Source: Thinopyrum elongatum (taxonomy: Eukaryota; Streptophyta; Magnoliopsida; Poales; Poaceae). Taken from it: a stretch of DNA of 64,000 nt. Below, one piece after another: positions 32,645 to 44,800 of this stretch. Where the stretch lies: NCBI GenBank assembly GCA_011799875.1, contig CM022297.1, positions 523,183,362 through 523,247,361 on the forward strand, written 5' to 3'. Positions within the stretch are counted from its first letter, which is position 1, and each line of letters starts with the position of its first letter. The notes beneath the pieces are model-generated. The model was not told the origin of the DNA. It searched no databases and saw only the letters and a program-made list of their open reading frames with translations. A program made the translations under genes and the position numbers.

Positions 32645-33595
32645 CCTTGATAATACCAGGAAAATCAGTTAATACTACAAAGATAGCAGACCAACTAGAA
32701 AAGTGTCAAAACATGAGCATGGGACTTACAATGGTGTGTATCAAACATAGAAAAAGTTTGAAGTGGAAATTATGTAGAAAATTTGAGTTGTGCGTGATAG
32801 GTGGTGGTTTCTGTTTGAAACTCATACTTCACCGGAGAGTGTTCAGTTTGTACATGAAGTGCATCAAGTTTTTGTTGTAACTCTCTCAATTTTTTAGAAC
32901 ACCCTACATAGGTCATAATAAGACACCATGTCAAGTGTCATTCATTTTCGAACTCATTTGCGTGTTATTTAGAACTGAAGAGCGTTTTACCTTTTTAATG
33001 GACAAAAATGATTTAATGTTGTGAAAATAGCAAACCATCTAAAAAAGTGGCAAAACATGAGCATGGGACTTCCAATGGTGTGTATTAAACATGGAAAAAT
33101 ATTGAAGTAGAAATGATGTAAAAAAATGAGTTGTGTGTGGTAGGCGGTGGTTGATGTTCGAAATCATGATACTTCGACAAGAAGTGTTCGGTTTGTACAT
33201 GAAATGAAAGTTTTTGACATAGCTCTCTCAAATTTTTAACACGCCATACAGAGGTTATCAGAAGACACCATGTCAAGTGTGATCCATTTCCGAACTCGAT
33301 TGCATGTTATTTATAACTGAAGAGCTTTTTTGCCCTTTATAATGGACGAAAAATCAGTTAATGCTATAAAAATAGGAACCAACTCAAAAAAGTGGAAAAA
33401 GATGAGCATGAGGCTTCGAATGGTGTGTATTAAACATAAAAAATGTTTGCAGCGGAAATAATGTAGAAAAATTGAGTTGTGTGTACTAGGCGATAGTTTT
33501 CGTTCGAAAGCCCAATACTTCGCCAAGAAGTGTTCAGTTTGTATACAAAGTGCATCATGTTCTTGCCGTAACTCTCTCAAATTTAGTTTGTACAC
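32645..33595. repeat. 345-bp tandem repeat in CACTA, about three copies
   Basis: Anchor ATGGTGTGTAT occurs at 32731, 33075 and 33420, giving a period of 344-345 bp. Each unit carries AAAATCAGTTAAT-like, CATGAGCATG-, TGAGTTGTG- and TTCGAACTC-like segments. A fourth diverged piece lies at about 34215-34400 (anchor 34349). The units diverge by substitutions and small indels. Confidence 0.85.
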
Positions 33596-33899
33596 GAATC
33601 ATGTAAGGTTGTGTCTTAAGTGTAGAAAAAATATCAATGGAAAAGGATGAAACATCGGTCACATTCACATACAACCTATAGAAGGAAATAGGGAGGGAGG
33701 AAGAAAATAAATAATATAAAATGACTGAGCATAAAAATAAAGAGGAAGCAAATAGTGTACAAAATAAAATAAACACGAGAAAAGAGAAGAAGACAAAACA
33801 AAAAAATGTCTGCCGAGTGCAATAAAAAGACACTTGGCAAAGAGAAAGGAGTATGTGCTTTGTAGAAAATAATTCCCATTGATACATGTATGTCAACTC

Positions 33900-34215
33900 A
33901 GGTCATGAACATATTTTGGAAGATATGAACATTATTTAAATGTCTCGTACATTTTCTGAATGGTGTGACACATTTTTCTGAATTACATAAACATTTTTAT
34001 TACATTCTATAAAGATTTATTAAAAGTGGCATGTACATATTTTTTGGAACGTGTAAACATTTTCTTAAAATGTTCCTTAAATTTTTGAGTGGTATGAAAC
34101 ATTTTCTGAATTATACGGATACATTTTGCATTATAGGAACTGTTTTTTAAAGGCCACGGTTTTTTAAACACATGAACATATTTTTATGCTCATATTGTTT
34201 GATATATTACTAATT
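33900..34215. repeat. Low-complexity GAACATTTT-type repeats in CACTA
   Basis: Short motifs such as ATGAACATT, GTGTAAACATTTTC and ATAAACATTTTT recur between the third and fourth 345-bp copies. There is no coding potential. Confidence 0.55.
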
Positions 34216-35426
34216 CATTTTCGAACTCATTTGCATGTTACTTTGAACAGACGAGCGTTTTGCCCTTTTAACTCGCCAGGAAATCAATTAATGCTTTAAA
34301 AGTAGAAACCAACCCAAAAAGTGTCCAAATTTGAGTGTGGGACTTCCAATCGTGTATATTAAATATAGAAAATGTTTGAAGGAGAAATAATGTGAAAAAA
34401 AGTTGAAAAGATCAATAGTTTGTCAGGGAAAATTCAAGCTTCTATTTGCGACCTATCAAGAAAAAATGATAATAATATCTAAATGTGGTCAAAAACTCTT
34501 GTAATTTTCCATGGAATACAATTATGGGTGCATAATCTTGGTATTAAATATTTAGAAATTTTCACGAAAGTTGGAATACATATTGTTTAAAATGGATACA
34601 TGAGTGAGGACGTTTCATATAACTCAACGAAAAATTTGAATTGGTACACACTGAAAACATCTTATTGCTAATGTAAATTACATGTCTCTCAAACAAAGCT
34701 TGCAAATTACACAAAACGCTATATTTAAGGACATGATTTTTAGCTCATATCCTGAAAATAGATGAAAAGACCGCATCGTAGCTTGGCATAATTTGAGCTT
34801 GGCCCGATATACCACAAAACATTTTATTGAAGTTGAAAAACTAAATATAGCATTTATTATATGTCCAATATATTTTTTATGAACACAGTACAAACACAGA
34901 TGCTCATATATGGCTAGTATATTTAAAAAGCGTTATTTAGTTGTCTATCCTAAATAGTTGTAACAATATTTTTTCTAATCATCAGAATACCCAAAAGAAC
35001 ATTTTTGGACAATTTTCATATATTACTCATAATGTTTTGAACATCGATCAGTTATGGTTTTTATAAATTTAAGCTATTTTATTATCACTAGTAATTATTT
35101 TGATATATTATTACTCATATATTTTAGTAAACATTTTTAAAATGACATGTGGCAGTATGAAACAGATGTCAGAATTTTAACACAATATTGTAATATGTGT
35201 TACATGAGAGTAAACTGCAAAAGTACTAAATGTCTGTGTTGTTATTGTAAAAGTACTAAATGTACTATGTTCTAATTGTAAATAACACGAAAATCAGCGG
35301 ATCCTGGCCGCCGCACTATTTTATTATTGTTATTTGAGCGTGCACTTTTTTTATGTATATATGAGCTTGCGCTTGTACAGTATTACTACTACAAACGAGA
35401 AAAGGTCAAATGTCATCGGATCTCGT

Positions 35427-35500
35427 CCTAGTGTAGTGGTTAAGGCTCCGCGCCGCCTACCAGAGATCCATGTTCGAGTGCTCTACGCCTCACTTTTTTT
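35427..35500 (+). other. tRNA-like sequence with pol III A-box and weak B-box
   Basis: TAGTGTAGTGGTTAAGGC fits a tRNA A-box, and about 40 bp later GTTCGAGTGC resembles a B-box (GGTTCGANTCC). A T-tract follows. No acceptor stem pairing is evident, so it is more likely a tRNA-derived SINE head or decayed tRNA than a working gene. Confidence 0.35.
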
Positions 35501-35899
35501 TAAATTAAATTAAAATCCACAATAGCAGACTAACAGGTCAGCTCACTCACACAGCTGTTCCGTTCAGATGCCGTGAAAAAACGAAAAAAAATATACTAGA
35601 ATAATAGGGCAGCTCAGTCACGCAACGAAACGCCTGTTCCGTCCCAACACTGTTCACGACGTGGTCCAACTATGGCTCGACACGTCAGCCCCAACAAATC
35701 CATGACGGTTTGATGGCTTGAAAAAGGACACGATCAACTGGACTTCCTACGGTGATCTACTGTTTATAGATGGGTGACGGATTCCTAGACAGTTTTTGTA
35801 TATCCGTCATAGATTGTGACGGTTTACCGGAACGTCATCAGAAATCCGTCATGGATTAACAGATTTTTTGTAGTGTATGCAATCGTGGTGTAATCGGTT

Positions 35900-37330
35900 T
35901 CCTGCATTCAGGATCATCCTGAGCTCGGAGGTTTTTTGTCGCGGTTCGGGGCTGATTGGTTAGAAGGGATGGAAGAGGTGGTGATGAATGAATGGGAGAA
36001 GGGGGTGAAGCTAGATGGGAAAGGTATGGCGGAGTCGATGAAAGAAGTGTTGCGTGAGCTTGTGGACTGCATCAGGAACACGTTGGGTGACATAGCTAAA
36101 AGAATCAGAGAAATAAAAAAAGAACTATAAGGCTGCATGAGGGGTGCGATTAGCGAGGCATGGGTGAGAAGGGAGGAAATATTGCGATTTAAGCTCAGGA
36201 GGTTGGAGGAGCAGGGGGAGTTGTGCTGGAGGCAGAGGGCGCACGTGAATTGGATGGCGGGGGAGATCGGAACACTAATTTCTTCCATGTAGCGGCATCG
36301 GAAAGGCGGAGGAAAAATCATATTAGGAGACTGAGAAGGGAGGATGGTAGCATAGTTTCTAGGAGAAGGAGGCAAATGGAGGAAGTTGCTACTAACAATT
36401 TTCTCTATTTGGTTTCTTCCCAAGCAGGTACAAGAATGGATGAACTCTTGGGCCAGGTGGATCCATGAGTTACTACCCATATGAATGAATCCCTCTTTGA
36501 GCCGTTTACTACCAAGGTGGTGTATAATGCTCTCCAAAGCATTGGTGACCTTAAACTTCATGTACAGATGGTATGCCTTCCATATGTTATAAGAAAATTT
36601 GGGATATCAGGGAGAGAAAATTGTGGAGGAAGTGCTTAATGCTCCTAATGGAAGACCCATGCCAATAGGGTGGAAGGACACGTGTGTGGTGCTGATTCCT
36701 AAGGTGAAGTGTCCGGAGAGTATGAAAGACCTAAGATTGATCAGCCTATGCAATGTTGTTTACAAGCTTGTGTCCAAGCTACTTACAACCAATTAAAGCT
36801 AATACTACCAAAAATTATCTCACTTAACCAAAGTGCATTTGTGTCGGGACGTCTACTCACAGATAACATTTTGTTGGCATATGAATGTACGCACTACATG
36901 TAGAATAAGAGGAGTGGCAAGAATGATACGCAACAATGAAGTTAGACATGAGTAAGGCATGTGATAGGGTGGAATGGGAGCTCCTTTAGAAAATAATGTA
37001 CAAGTTGGGATTTATCCAAGTGTATCATGTTGAGTGTTACCACGGTTTCCTATAGATTCTAGGTGAATGGAGAGTGTATGGATGTGGTGATACCCCAGGT
37101 CTCCGCCAAGGTGACCCCTTATCACAGTACCTCTTTTGTAATATGTGGAGATGGCTTCTCTGCTTTGCTTAATAAAGCTAAGATAAATGGGAATCTGAAA
37201 GGAATTCGTATTTTTCATGCAACCCTAAGGTTCAACGATCTATTATTTGCAGACAACTCATTGGTAGCACTCAAAGCTATGCATGAAAAGTACCAGGTAT
37301 TTGCAAAGTGTGCTTCAATTATATGAGGTG
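35900..37330 (+). pseudogene. Decayed L1-type LINE ORF2, linker and reverse transcriptase
   Basis: Short ORFs in changing frames match plant LINE polyprotein. EGMEEVVMNEW and ASERRRKNHIRRLRREDGS represent the region between endonuclease and RT. RT follows with [34 protein letters not shown] and [27 protein letters not shown] (each a recognisable RT block), then FRF/NGECMDVVIPQ and LLFADNSLVAL; the family's catalytic FADD reads FADN. Many stops and shifts show long decay. The endonuclease is absent; the copy begins just beyond the CACTA right end. Confidence 0.82.
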
Positions 37331-38112
37331 TGCCCAGGACTGATTGTTAACTAGAAGCAATAGAAAAGTGGTGAGCATATTAGAGTAGAAGAAATATCTG
37401 AAAGGTATCTAGGGCTGCCAGTTTATGTGGGATAGGCGAGAGCGAAAATCTTTGACTACCTCAAGGCCCGCCTATTGCAGTGTATACAATGCTGGTTTGA
37501 GAAGTCGCTGTCCAAAATGGGGAACGATGTTCTCAAGCCTTTCTGACCTTTGCCATGTCATGCTTTGACCTCACAAAGTCCTTGTGGGAGCATATGAGCA
37601 CCATGATATGTCGATTCTTGTGGGCTAAACAAGAGAAGTAGAACACTATCCACTGGTTAAGCTAGGAGACATTAACCAAGCCATTAAAAGATAGGGGGGG
37701 GGGTAGGATTCTATGATCTGTAATGTTTTAATATAGGTATGCTAGCACGACACGTATGGAGAATACTAACAAATCAACCATCATTGTGTGGTCGAGTCCT
37801 GAAAGCAAAGTACTTCCCTACTACATCTGTTCTAGAAGGAAAACCAGCTCTCACGTGGAGGAGCATCCTTAAGGGTGTACAACTGCTGAAGGAAGGGTTG
37901 ATCTGCAGAATAGGGGATGGAATAGATGTACGTATTTGGGAGGATCCATGGCAGAACAGGGAAGGCTCAACGAAACCTCTTACACCGAGAGGAAGATGCC
38001 TTCTTACTAGAGTTTATGAGATGATTGACCCGGACAAAACGACATGGGATAGGGAGCTTGTACACAATATTTTTGTGGAGGAGGATGCCAAGGTGATTTT
38101 AGCTGTTCATTA
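37331..38112 (+). pseudogene. Decayed LINE ORF2, C-terminal part
   Basis: Fragments such as LWEHMSTMICRFLWA and, in the frame from 37739, LARHVWRILTNQPSL, RVLKAKYFP and RSILKGVQLLKEGLI match the conserved region between RT and RNase H of plant L1 elements. The match ends at about 38110 without the RNase H or a poly-A tail, so the 3' end is truncated or lost. Confidence 0.78.
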
Positions 38113-39871
38113 AGTTACCTATTCATCACATTATATCTATCTAAGAAATATGAGTTGATAAAGTTAACGCTTAAGTAGTTAAGGATGTTTCATAAAAAAC
38201 AAAGAGGTGTCTGCACATTATGAAGAGCCATGTTCAACATCAATGTGCACAATACCTCAAATGTGTTCAAGAAATCTGAATGAAATTGAATGTCAAATGA
38301 TAGCATATTTATATTTCTTGATGTAGTATCCTCAAGTAAGCATGTAGCAAAGAAACATTGGACTAGCGGTAGCTTAATTAGTTAATATAAAAATCATCAA
38401 AGTTTACCTCATACTCTCCCGCCAAGCCCTTCAAAGTGAATAAGCAAACAAAAAGATGCATTCCTAGAAAATAATTTTATGATCTTTTTTCCAGGAGTTC
38501 ATGTTGGTGGCAATTAACTATAATGCATCATGTTGAGATCATATCATATTGAGATTGCAAGAACATGCTTACATTGGCTTCATTTGATGTCTATGCTTCA
38601 ACGGCTGGAGACCTAGACTTTGCACAAGTAATACGTGTAGGGCCTGGTGGTTAGGGAGGTATTCATTGGCATGGATGAAAATCTAGACTTGAAACTGGCA
38701 AACGTGGGCTTCTATCAAATATAACATCAATCATGAAAATATTGTTCCCCACAAAGGGAAAGAATTATATGGCAAATCATATATAAAGTAATTAAAAATA
38801 GGCATGTTTTAGATGAATCGCCCCGCTACTAGTTCACCACATAGGAGAACGAATTCCCACCGCACCAGGTTGGTCGAGACTTTCCCGAGTGCCACCAACA
38901 ACATTAGTGGGTAGATTCTATGAGGATTCAGGCCGAGTACCCCAGTTAGGGTCAAATCATGTTTAATAGAAAGGAAGGAAGTGAAGAAATATGAGATCAA
39001 ATTGTGAATGTTCTTGGTTCGGTCGCATGTTGCTTTTTAGGCGCGTTTCGCTTTGGAGCTAGAAATATTGGTCAACTACTTCGTAAACCCAAACCCCAAC
39101 TGCAAACTACCTCTCCAAAATTTTCTTGTTAGATTGGGAACTCTTATGTTTAGTCTTCTTGACTTGATGCTTCTCAATGAGAGAGATCTTTATAGCATTG
39201 ACATGCATAGCAGGCATGTTAGCCCTTTCGAAGTAAGCACAAACTCACTTATGACCTTTATTCCTTCTTCTCGTGTTGGTATATTCTTTTCTTAAGAATA
39301 TAGGAGAAGATTTTTAGTATTCCTTGTTGTCTAATTATTTAGACATAATTTACGTCTTTCTTAATCCTATTTTGATTTAGATCGTACCAATCCAAAATAA
39401 GGCCGTCTTTTATTTAACTTTTCTACCTAATTGTTTTCCCTTACCATTGTATTTATGTTGAAAAAGGTCTATTGAACAAATAAAATTTGTAAAAAGATGA
39501 GTCTCTTTATCTAAGTGCTTCGTCGAACATCTGAGTCGCAATATCTACTTGTTCCCAGCCCGACGACTTAGGGGTTCAAATGGTAGTCCAGCTTATCTCT
39601 CTTGTAGCCTGTCAAAATAAATGATTGTTATATATTTCGTACTAAACCTTTTACTTACTTATAGATCATTTTTTTACTAAATATAAACTAATTGTCATAC
39701 ACTATATGCCTATATCAAGCAATCATGTCCAATATCATTTTCCCCTTGTGTCTATATAACCATATATTATCTTAAAGTTTAAAGTTGACAAATGCAAGCC
39801 TGGCACTTATATTACAAATGCATTGGTGTTACCAAATTATATTTTATGTGAAATTAATTTCATAGTTTGAG
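38113..39871. other. Unassigned AT-rich DNA
   Basis: About 1.76 kb with no credible ORF, RNA gene or element terminus. The longest frames (60-80 codons) have no recognised similarity. Confidence 0.5.
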
Positions 39872-39876
39872 ACATG

Positions 39877-40434
39877 TGATGTCGCTTGAAACTGCGTCGG
39901 TATTTCCCCAAAGAGGAAGGGATGATGCAGCACAGCTACGGTAGGTATTTCCCTCAGTTATGAAACCAAGGTATCAATCCAGTAGGAGAACCAAGCAACA
40001 CTATGTAAACAGTACCTACACACAAAGAAAAAATACTTGCAACCCGACGTGTGTGAGGGGTTGTCAATCCCTACGGGGTAACGACGCCAGAAGTTGTCAA
40101 GTTGACGGGAAAATAATGGTGGTAGATTGAACAAATAGCTCTTGATAAAACGCAAAATAAAATAAGTAATAAAAAAGTGCAGCAAGATATTTTTGGGTTT
40201 TGGAATAATAGATCTGAAAATAAAAGCGAATAAAAATAGATCGCAAAGCAAATATGATAAAGAATAGACCCGGGGGCCGTAGATTCCACAAGTGGATTCT
40301 CTCGAGAAAATAGCATACGGTGGGTAAACAAATTACTGTTGAGCAATTGATAGAAGATCGAATAGTTATGACGATATCCAGGCAATGATCATTATATAGG
40401 CATCACATCCAAGATTAGTAGACCGACTCCTGCC
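39877..40434 (-). repeat. Gypsy left LTR, outer part
   Basis: This part, up to the Angela TSD CTGCC (40430-40434), aligns with 53887-54446. The LTR continues at 49243 after Angela. Confidence 0.88.
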
Positions 40435-41389
40435 TGATGGAAATATGCCCTAGAGGCAATAATAAAGTTGTTATTATTATATTTCTTTATTCATGATAAA
40501 GGTTTATTATTCAAGCTACAATTGTATTGACCGAAAACTTAAATACATGTGTGGATACATAAACAAATAGACATGAGTTGTCATTTGATAACGTGATGGA
40601 CAAGACCCAACCGTTAGCATAGCATATGATCGTTTAGTTTATTACTACTGCTTTCTTAATGTCAAATACTTATGTCTTCAACCATGAGATCATGCAACTC
40701 CCGAACTCCGGAGGAATGCCTTGTGTGCCATCAAACATCACAACGTAACTGGGTGATCATAAAGGTCCTCTACAGGTATCTCCGAAGGTGTCTGTTGAGT
40801 TGGTATGGATCGAGACTGGGATTTGTCACTCTGTATGACGGAGAGGTATCTCTGGGCCCTCTCGGTAATACAACATCACAAGAAGCTTGCAAGCAAAGTG
40901 ACTAAGGAGTTAGTTTCGGGATGATGTATTACGGAATGAGTAAAGAGACTTGACGATAAAGAGATTGAACTAGGTATGGAGATACCGACGATCGAATCTC
41001 GGGCAAGTAACATACCGATAGACAAAGGGAACTACGTATGTTGTCATAAAGGTTCGACCGATAAAGATCTTCATGGAATATGTAGGAACCAATATGGGCA
41101 TCCAGGTCCCGCTATTGGTTATTAACCGGAGAAGCGTCTCGGTCATGTCTACATCATTCTCGAACTCGTAGGGTCCGCACGCTTAACGTTCGTTAACGAT
41201 ATAGTATTATATGATTTATGTATGTTGGTGACCGAATGTTGTTCTGAGTCCCGGATGAGATCACGGATATGACTAGGAGCTCCGAAATGGTCCGGAGGTA
41301 AAGATTGATATATAGGATGACATGGTTAAGCCAAGGGGTAAGGCCCACGGGGCTTTAGGTCGGTGCAAAAGGAAGTTTTGCGGAGGTCA

Positions 41390-41490
41390 GGGACCAGACG
41401 CCAGGGACCCTGGCGTCTGGCCCTGGGCCAGACGCTGAGGCCCATGGCGTCTGGGCCAGACGCCGAGGACTGTGGCGTCTAGTCCTGGAA
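41390..41490. repeat. 28-bp minisatellite in Angela LTR (5' copy)
   Basis: Units of the type GGGCCAGACGC...GGCGTCT (28 bp) with an inverted GACGCCAGGGACCCTGGCGTC palindrome-like start. This LTR has one full plus one variant unit; the 3' LTR (about 48580-48710) has one more. Confidence 0.8.
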
Positions 41491-41570
41491 GTCCGAGAAG
41501 GACTCTTCTTTGCGCGCTAAACCGACTTTGAGGAGGCTCTTTCTCCAAGAAATGACCCCAGGGCTCAACA

Positions 41571-41579
41571 TATAAATAG
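41571..41579 (+). promoter_or_regulatory. TATA box of the Angela 5' LTR
   Basis: TATAAATAG lies in the usual position for this family. In the 3' LTR the same site reads TATTAATAG (near 48794), a one-base change. Confidence 0.7.
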
Positions 41580-42019
41580 AGGGGCAGGGCTAGCACCCGG
41601 AACACATCAAGATTCACCAAGCCGTGTGCCGGCAACCCCGCCCCCTCTAGTTTATCCTTCGTCATAGTTTCCATTGTGCTTGGGGAAGCGCTGCCGAGAT
41701 TTTCTTCACCACGACCGTCACCATGCCGTTGTGCTGCTGGAACTCATCTACTACTTCGCCCCTCTTACTGGATCAAGAAGGCGAGGACGTCATTGAGCTG
41801 AACGTGTGCTGAACGCGGAGGTGCCGTACGTTCGGTACTTGATCAGGACGGATCATGAAGGTGTACGACTACATCAACCGCGTTGATAAACACTTCGTCT
41901 TAGCGATCTTCAAGGGTATGAAGATGCTCTCCCCTCTCATAGCTATGCATCTCCATTGATATATAGATATTATGTGTGCGTAGAATTTTTTTTGTTTTCC
42001 ATGCAACGTTCCCCAAAAG

Positions 42020-42032
42020 TGGCATCATGAGC
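42020..42032 (+). other. Mutated primer-binding site of Angela
   Basis: TGGCATCATGAGC stands where TGGTATCAGAGC is expected: one substitution and one inserted base. Primer annealing would probably be weakened. Confidence 0.75.
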
Positions 42033-43263
42033 CAGGTCTATGCGTAGATGATTTGCATGAGTAGAATACAAAGGAGTTGTGGGCGGTGATGTTCATACTA
42101 CTTACCACCAACGTCTTATTTTGATTCAGCGGTATTGTGGGATGAAGCGGCCCGGACCAACCTTACATGTCCACGTACATGGGACCGGTTCCACCGACTG
42201 AAACAACTTGTTTTGCATAAGGTGGCTGGCGGGTGTCTGTTTCTCTCACTTTAGTTGAATCGAATTTGACTACGGCCGGTCCTTGCAGAAGGTTAAAACA
42301 GCAAACTTGATAATCACCGTTGTGGTTTTGCGTAGGTAAGAATGGTTCTTGCTAGTTACCCATAGCAGCCACGTAAAACTTGCAACAACAAGGTAGAAGA
42401 CGTCTAACTTGTTTTTGCAGGGTATGTTGTGATGTGATATGGTCAAGAGGTGATGTGATATACGTTGTTGTATGAGATGATCATGTTTTGTAATATCAAC
42501 AACTGGTAGGAGCCTTAGGCTTGTCTTTTAATTATTGTATGGCCTGCATGTCAATCATTAAGAGCCATGTAATTGCTTTACTTTATCGCTATGCGTTAGC
42601 AATAGTTGTAGAAGCAATAGTTGGCGAGACGACCCCGACGCAACGATGGAGATCAAGGTGTCGCACCGGTGACGATGGAGATCATGAAGTTGCTTTGGAG
42701 ATGGAGATCAAAAGCACAAGATGATGATGGCCATATCATGTCACATATTTTGATTGCATGTGATGTTTATCCTTTATGCATCTTATTTTGCTTAGAACGA
42801 CAGTAGCATTATAAGATGATCCCTTAACCTAATTTCAAGATAAAAGTGTTCTCCCCGAGTATGCATCGTTGCTAAAGTTCGTCGTTCCGAAGCACCTCGT
42901 GATGATCGGGTGTGATAGACTCTACGTTCACATACAACGGGTATAAGATAGTTTTGCACATGCAGAATACTTGGGTTAAACTTGACGAGCCTAGCATGTA
43001 CAGACATGGTCTCGGAACACTAGAGATTGAAAGGTCGAACATGAGTCATATAGTAGATATGATCAACATGAAGATGTTCACCACTGAAGACTACTCCATC
43101 TCACGTGATGATTGGACATGGTTTAGTTGATTTGGATCATGTATCACTTAGATAACTTGAGGGATGTTAATTTAAGTGGGAGTTCATTAGTAATTTGATT
43201 AATTGAACTTAATTTATCATGAACTTAGTCCTGATAGTCTTTGCAAATCTATGTTGTAGATAA
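42033..43263 (+). other. Angela untranslated leader
   Basis: About 1.2 kb between PBS and gag ATG (43264) without a credible ORF. Long leaders are normal for the BARE-1/Angela group. Confidence 0.75.
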
Positions 43264-44400
43264 ATGGCCCGTGCTACTGTTCCATTGAATTTTAATGCGT
43301 TCCTAGAGAAAGCTAAGTTGAAAGATGATGGTAGCAATTACACGGACTAGGTCCGTAACTTGAGGATTATCCTCATTGCTGCACAGAAGAATTATGTCCA
43401 TGATGCACCTCTAGTTGTCCCACCCGCTCCCGCTAGTCTAGACGTTGTGAACGCCTGGCAAACGCAGACTGATGACTACTCAATAGTTCAGTGTGCCATG
43501 CTTTACGGCTTAGAACCGGGGCTCCAAAAGCGTTTTGAGCACCATGGAGCATATGAGATGTTCCGTTGAATTTTAATGCTTTCCTAGAGAAAGCTAAGTT
43601 GAAAGATGATGGTAGCAATTACACGAACTAGGTCCGTTACTTGAGGATTATCCTCATTGCTACACAGAAGAATTATGTCCTTGATGCACCGCTAGGTGTC
43701 CCACCCGCTCCCGCTAGTCTAGACATTGTGAACGCCTGGCAAACGCAGACTGATGACTACTTAATAGTTCAGTGTGCCATGCTTTACGGCTTAGAACCGG
43801 GGCTCCAAAAGCGTTTTGAGCACCATAGAGCATATGAGATGTTCCAAGAGCTGAAATTGATATTTCAAGCTAATGCCCGGGTTGAGAGATAGGAAGTCTC
43901 CAACAAGTTCTTTAGCTATAAGATGGAGGAGAATAGTTCTGTCAGTGAACACATACTCAGAATGTCTGGGTACCACAACCACTTGACTCAGCTGGGAATT
44001 GAGCTGCCAGATGAGTGTGTTATTGATAGAGTTCTTCAATCACTACCACCAAGCTACAAAGGCTTCGTGATGAACTATAATATGCAAGGAATGACGAAAA
44101 TGATTTCCGAGCTCTTCGCGATGCTGAAATCGGCGGAGGTAGAAATCAAGAAAGAGCATCAAGTGTTGATGGTTAACAAGACCATCAGTTTCAAGAAAAA
44201 GGGCAAGGGAAAGAAAGGGAACTTCAAGAATAACGACAAGCAAGTTGTCGCTCCCGTGAAGAAACCCAAAGCTGGACCCAAGTCTGAGACTGAGTGCTTC
44301 TACTGCAAGGGTAATGGTCACTGGAAGCGGAACTGCCCCAAATATTTGGCGGATAAGAAGGATGGCAAAGTGAACAAAGGTATATTTGATATACATGTTA
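43264..44400 (+). pseudogene. Angela gag with internal 281-bp duplication
   Basis: ATG at 43264 starts MARATVPLNFNAFLEKAKL. After 281 bp the same stretch repeats (from 43561) and shifts the frame, after which the frame is continuous to the end of pol. TAG occurs at 43348-43350 and at the equivalent base 43629-43631 in the second copy, where Trp is expected; TAG at 43890-43892 is a further stop. Downstream the gag is intact with ENSSVSEHILRMSGYHNHL and a CCHC knuckle CFYCKGNGHWKRNC near 44299. The product would package RNA if repaired by nature; as it stands it is broken. Confidence 0.88.
43280..43841 (+). repeat. 281-bp direct tandem duplication in Angela gag
   Basis: GTTCC occurs at 43279, 43560 and 43841, exactly 281 bp apart, at the duplication joints. 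The two copies differ by several substitutions. The length is not a multiple of three, so it shifts the frame. Confidence 0.93.
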
Positions 44401-44800
44401 TTGATGTGTTCCTTGCTAGTGCTCGTAGTAGCGCCTGGATATTTGATACTGGTTCGGTTGCTCATATTTATAACTCGAAACAAAGATTGGCTAAGGACGA
44501 GGTGACATTGCGCGTCGGAAATGGTTCCAACGTTGATGTGATCGCCGTCGGCACGCTACCTCTACATCTACCTTCGGGATTAGTTTTAGACCTCCATAAT
44601 TGTTATTTGGTGCCAGAGTTGAGCATGAACATTATATCTGGATCTTGTTTATTGCAAGACGGTTATTCATTTAAATCAGAGAATAATGGTTGTTCTATTT
44701 ATATGAGTAACATCTTTTATGGTTATGCACCCTTAGTGAATGGTCTATTCTTGTTGAATCTCGATCGTAGTGATACACATATTCATAATATTGATGCCAA
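44401..44800 (+). pseudogene. Angela aspartic protease domain
   Basis: AWIFDTGSVAHIYNSKQ contains an intact Asp-Thr-Gly active site, followed by VTLRVGNGSNVDVIAVGTL and CYLVPELSMNIISGSCL, the standard Copia protease arrangement. No stop lies in this domain. It is part of the same frame as gag copy 2, integrase and RT. Confidence 0.87.

Larger units (their letters stand above)
31145..35875. mobile_element. Non-autonomous CACTA (En/Spm) transposon, 4.7 kb
   Basis: The left end reads CACTACAAGAAATTTGTTAA and the right end, on the other strand, CACTACAAAAAATCTGTTAA, so the terminal inverted repeats match with few differences. Flanks are TAT (31142-31144 and 35876-35878), the 3-bp TSD usual for CACTA elements. 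Both ends carry subterminal CATGACGG/CCGTCATGG motifs in both orientations, likely transposase-binding sites. No transposase similarity is visible, so it depends on another element. The interior has 345-bp tandem repeats and a GC-richer block at about 31780-32560. Confidence 0.88.
40435..42018 (+). repeat. 5' LTR of the Angela-type element
   Basis: This 1584-bp LTR is 113 bp shorter than its partner. It lacks a segment of about 70 bp present at about 47678-47740 and a shorter one near 47769-47790, and has one fewer 28-bp minisatellite unit. It ends CCCCAAAA where CCCCAACA is expected. TATAAATAG is intact at 41571. Confidence 0.9.

Noticed and set aside
35427..35500. Functional tRNA gene
   Set aside because: No acceptor stem and a poor B-box; kept only as a tRNA-like sequence.
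40672..40905. 77-codon ORF in the Angela LTR
   Set aside because: It lies within LTR U3 and is not conserved as a frame in the sister LTR.
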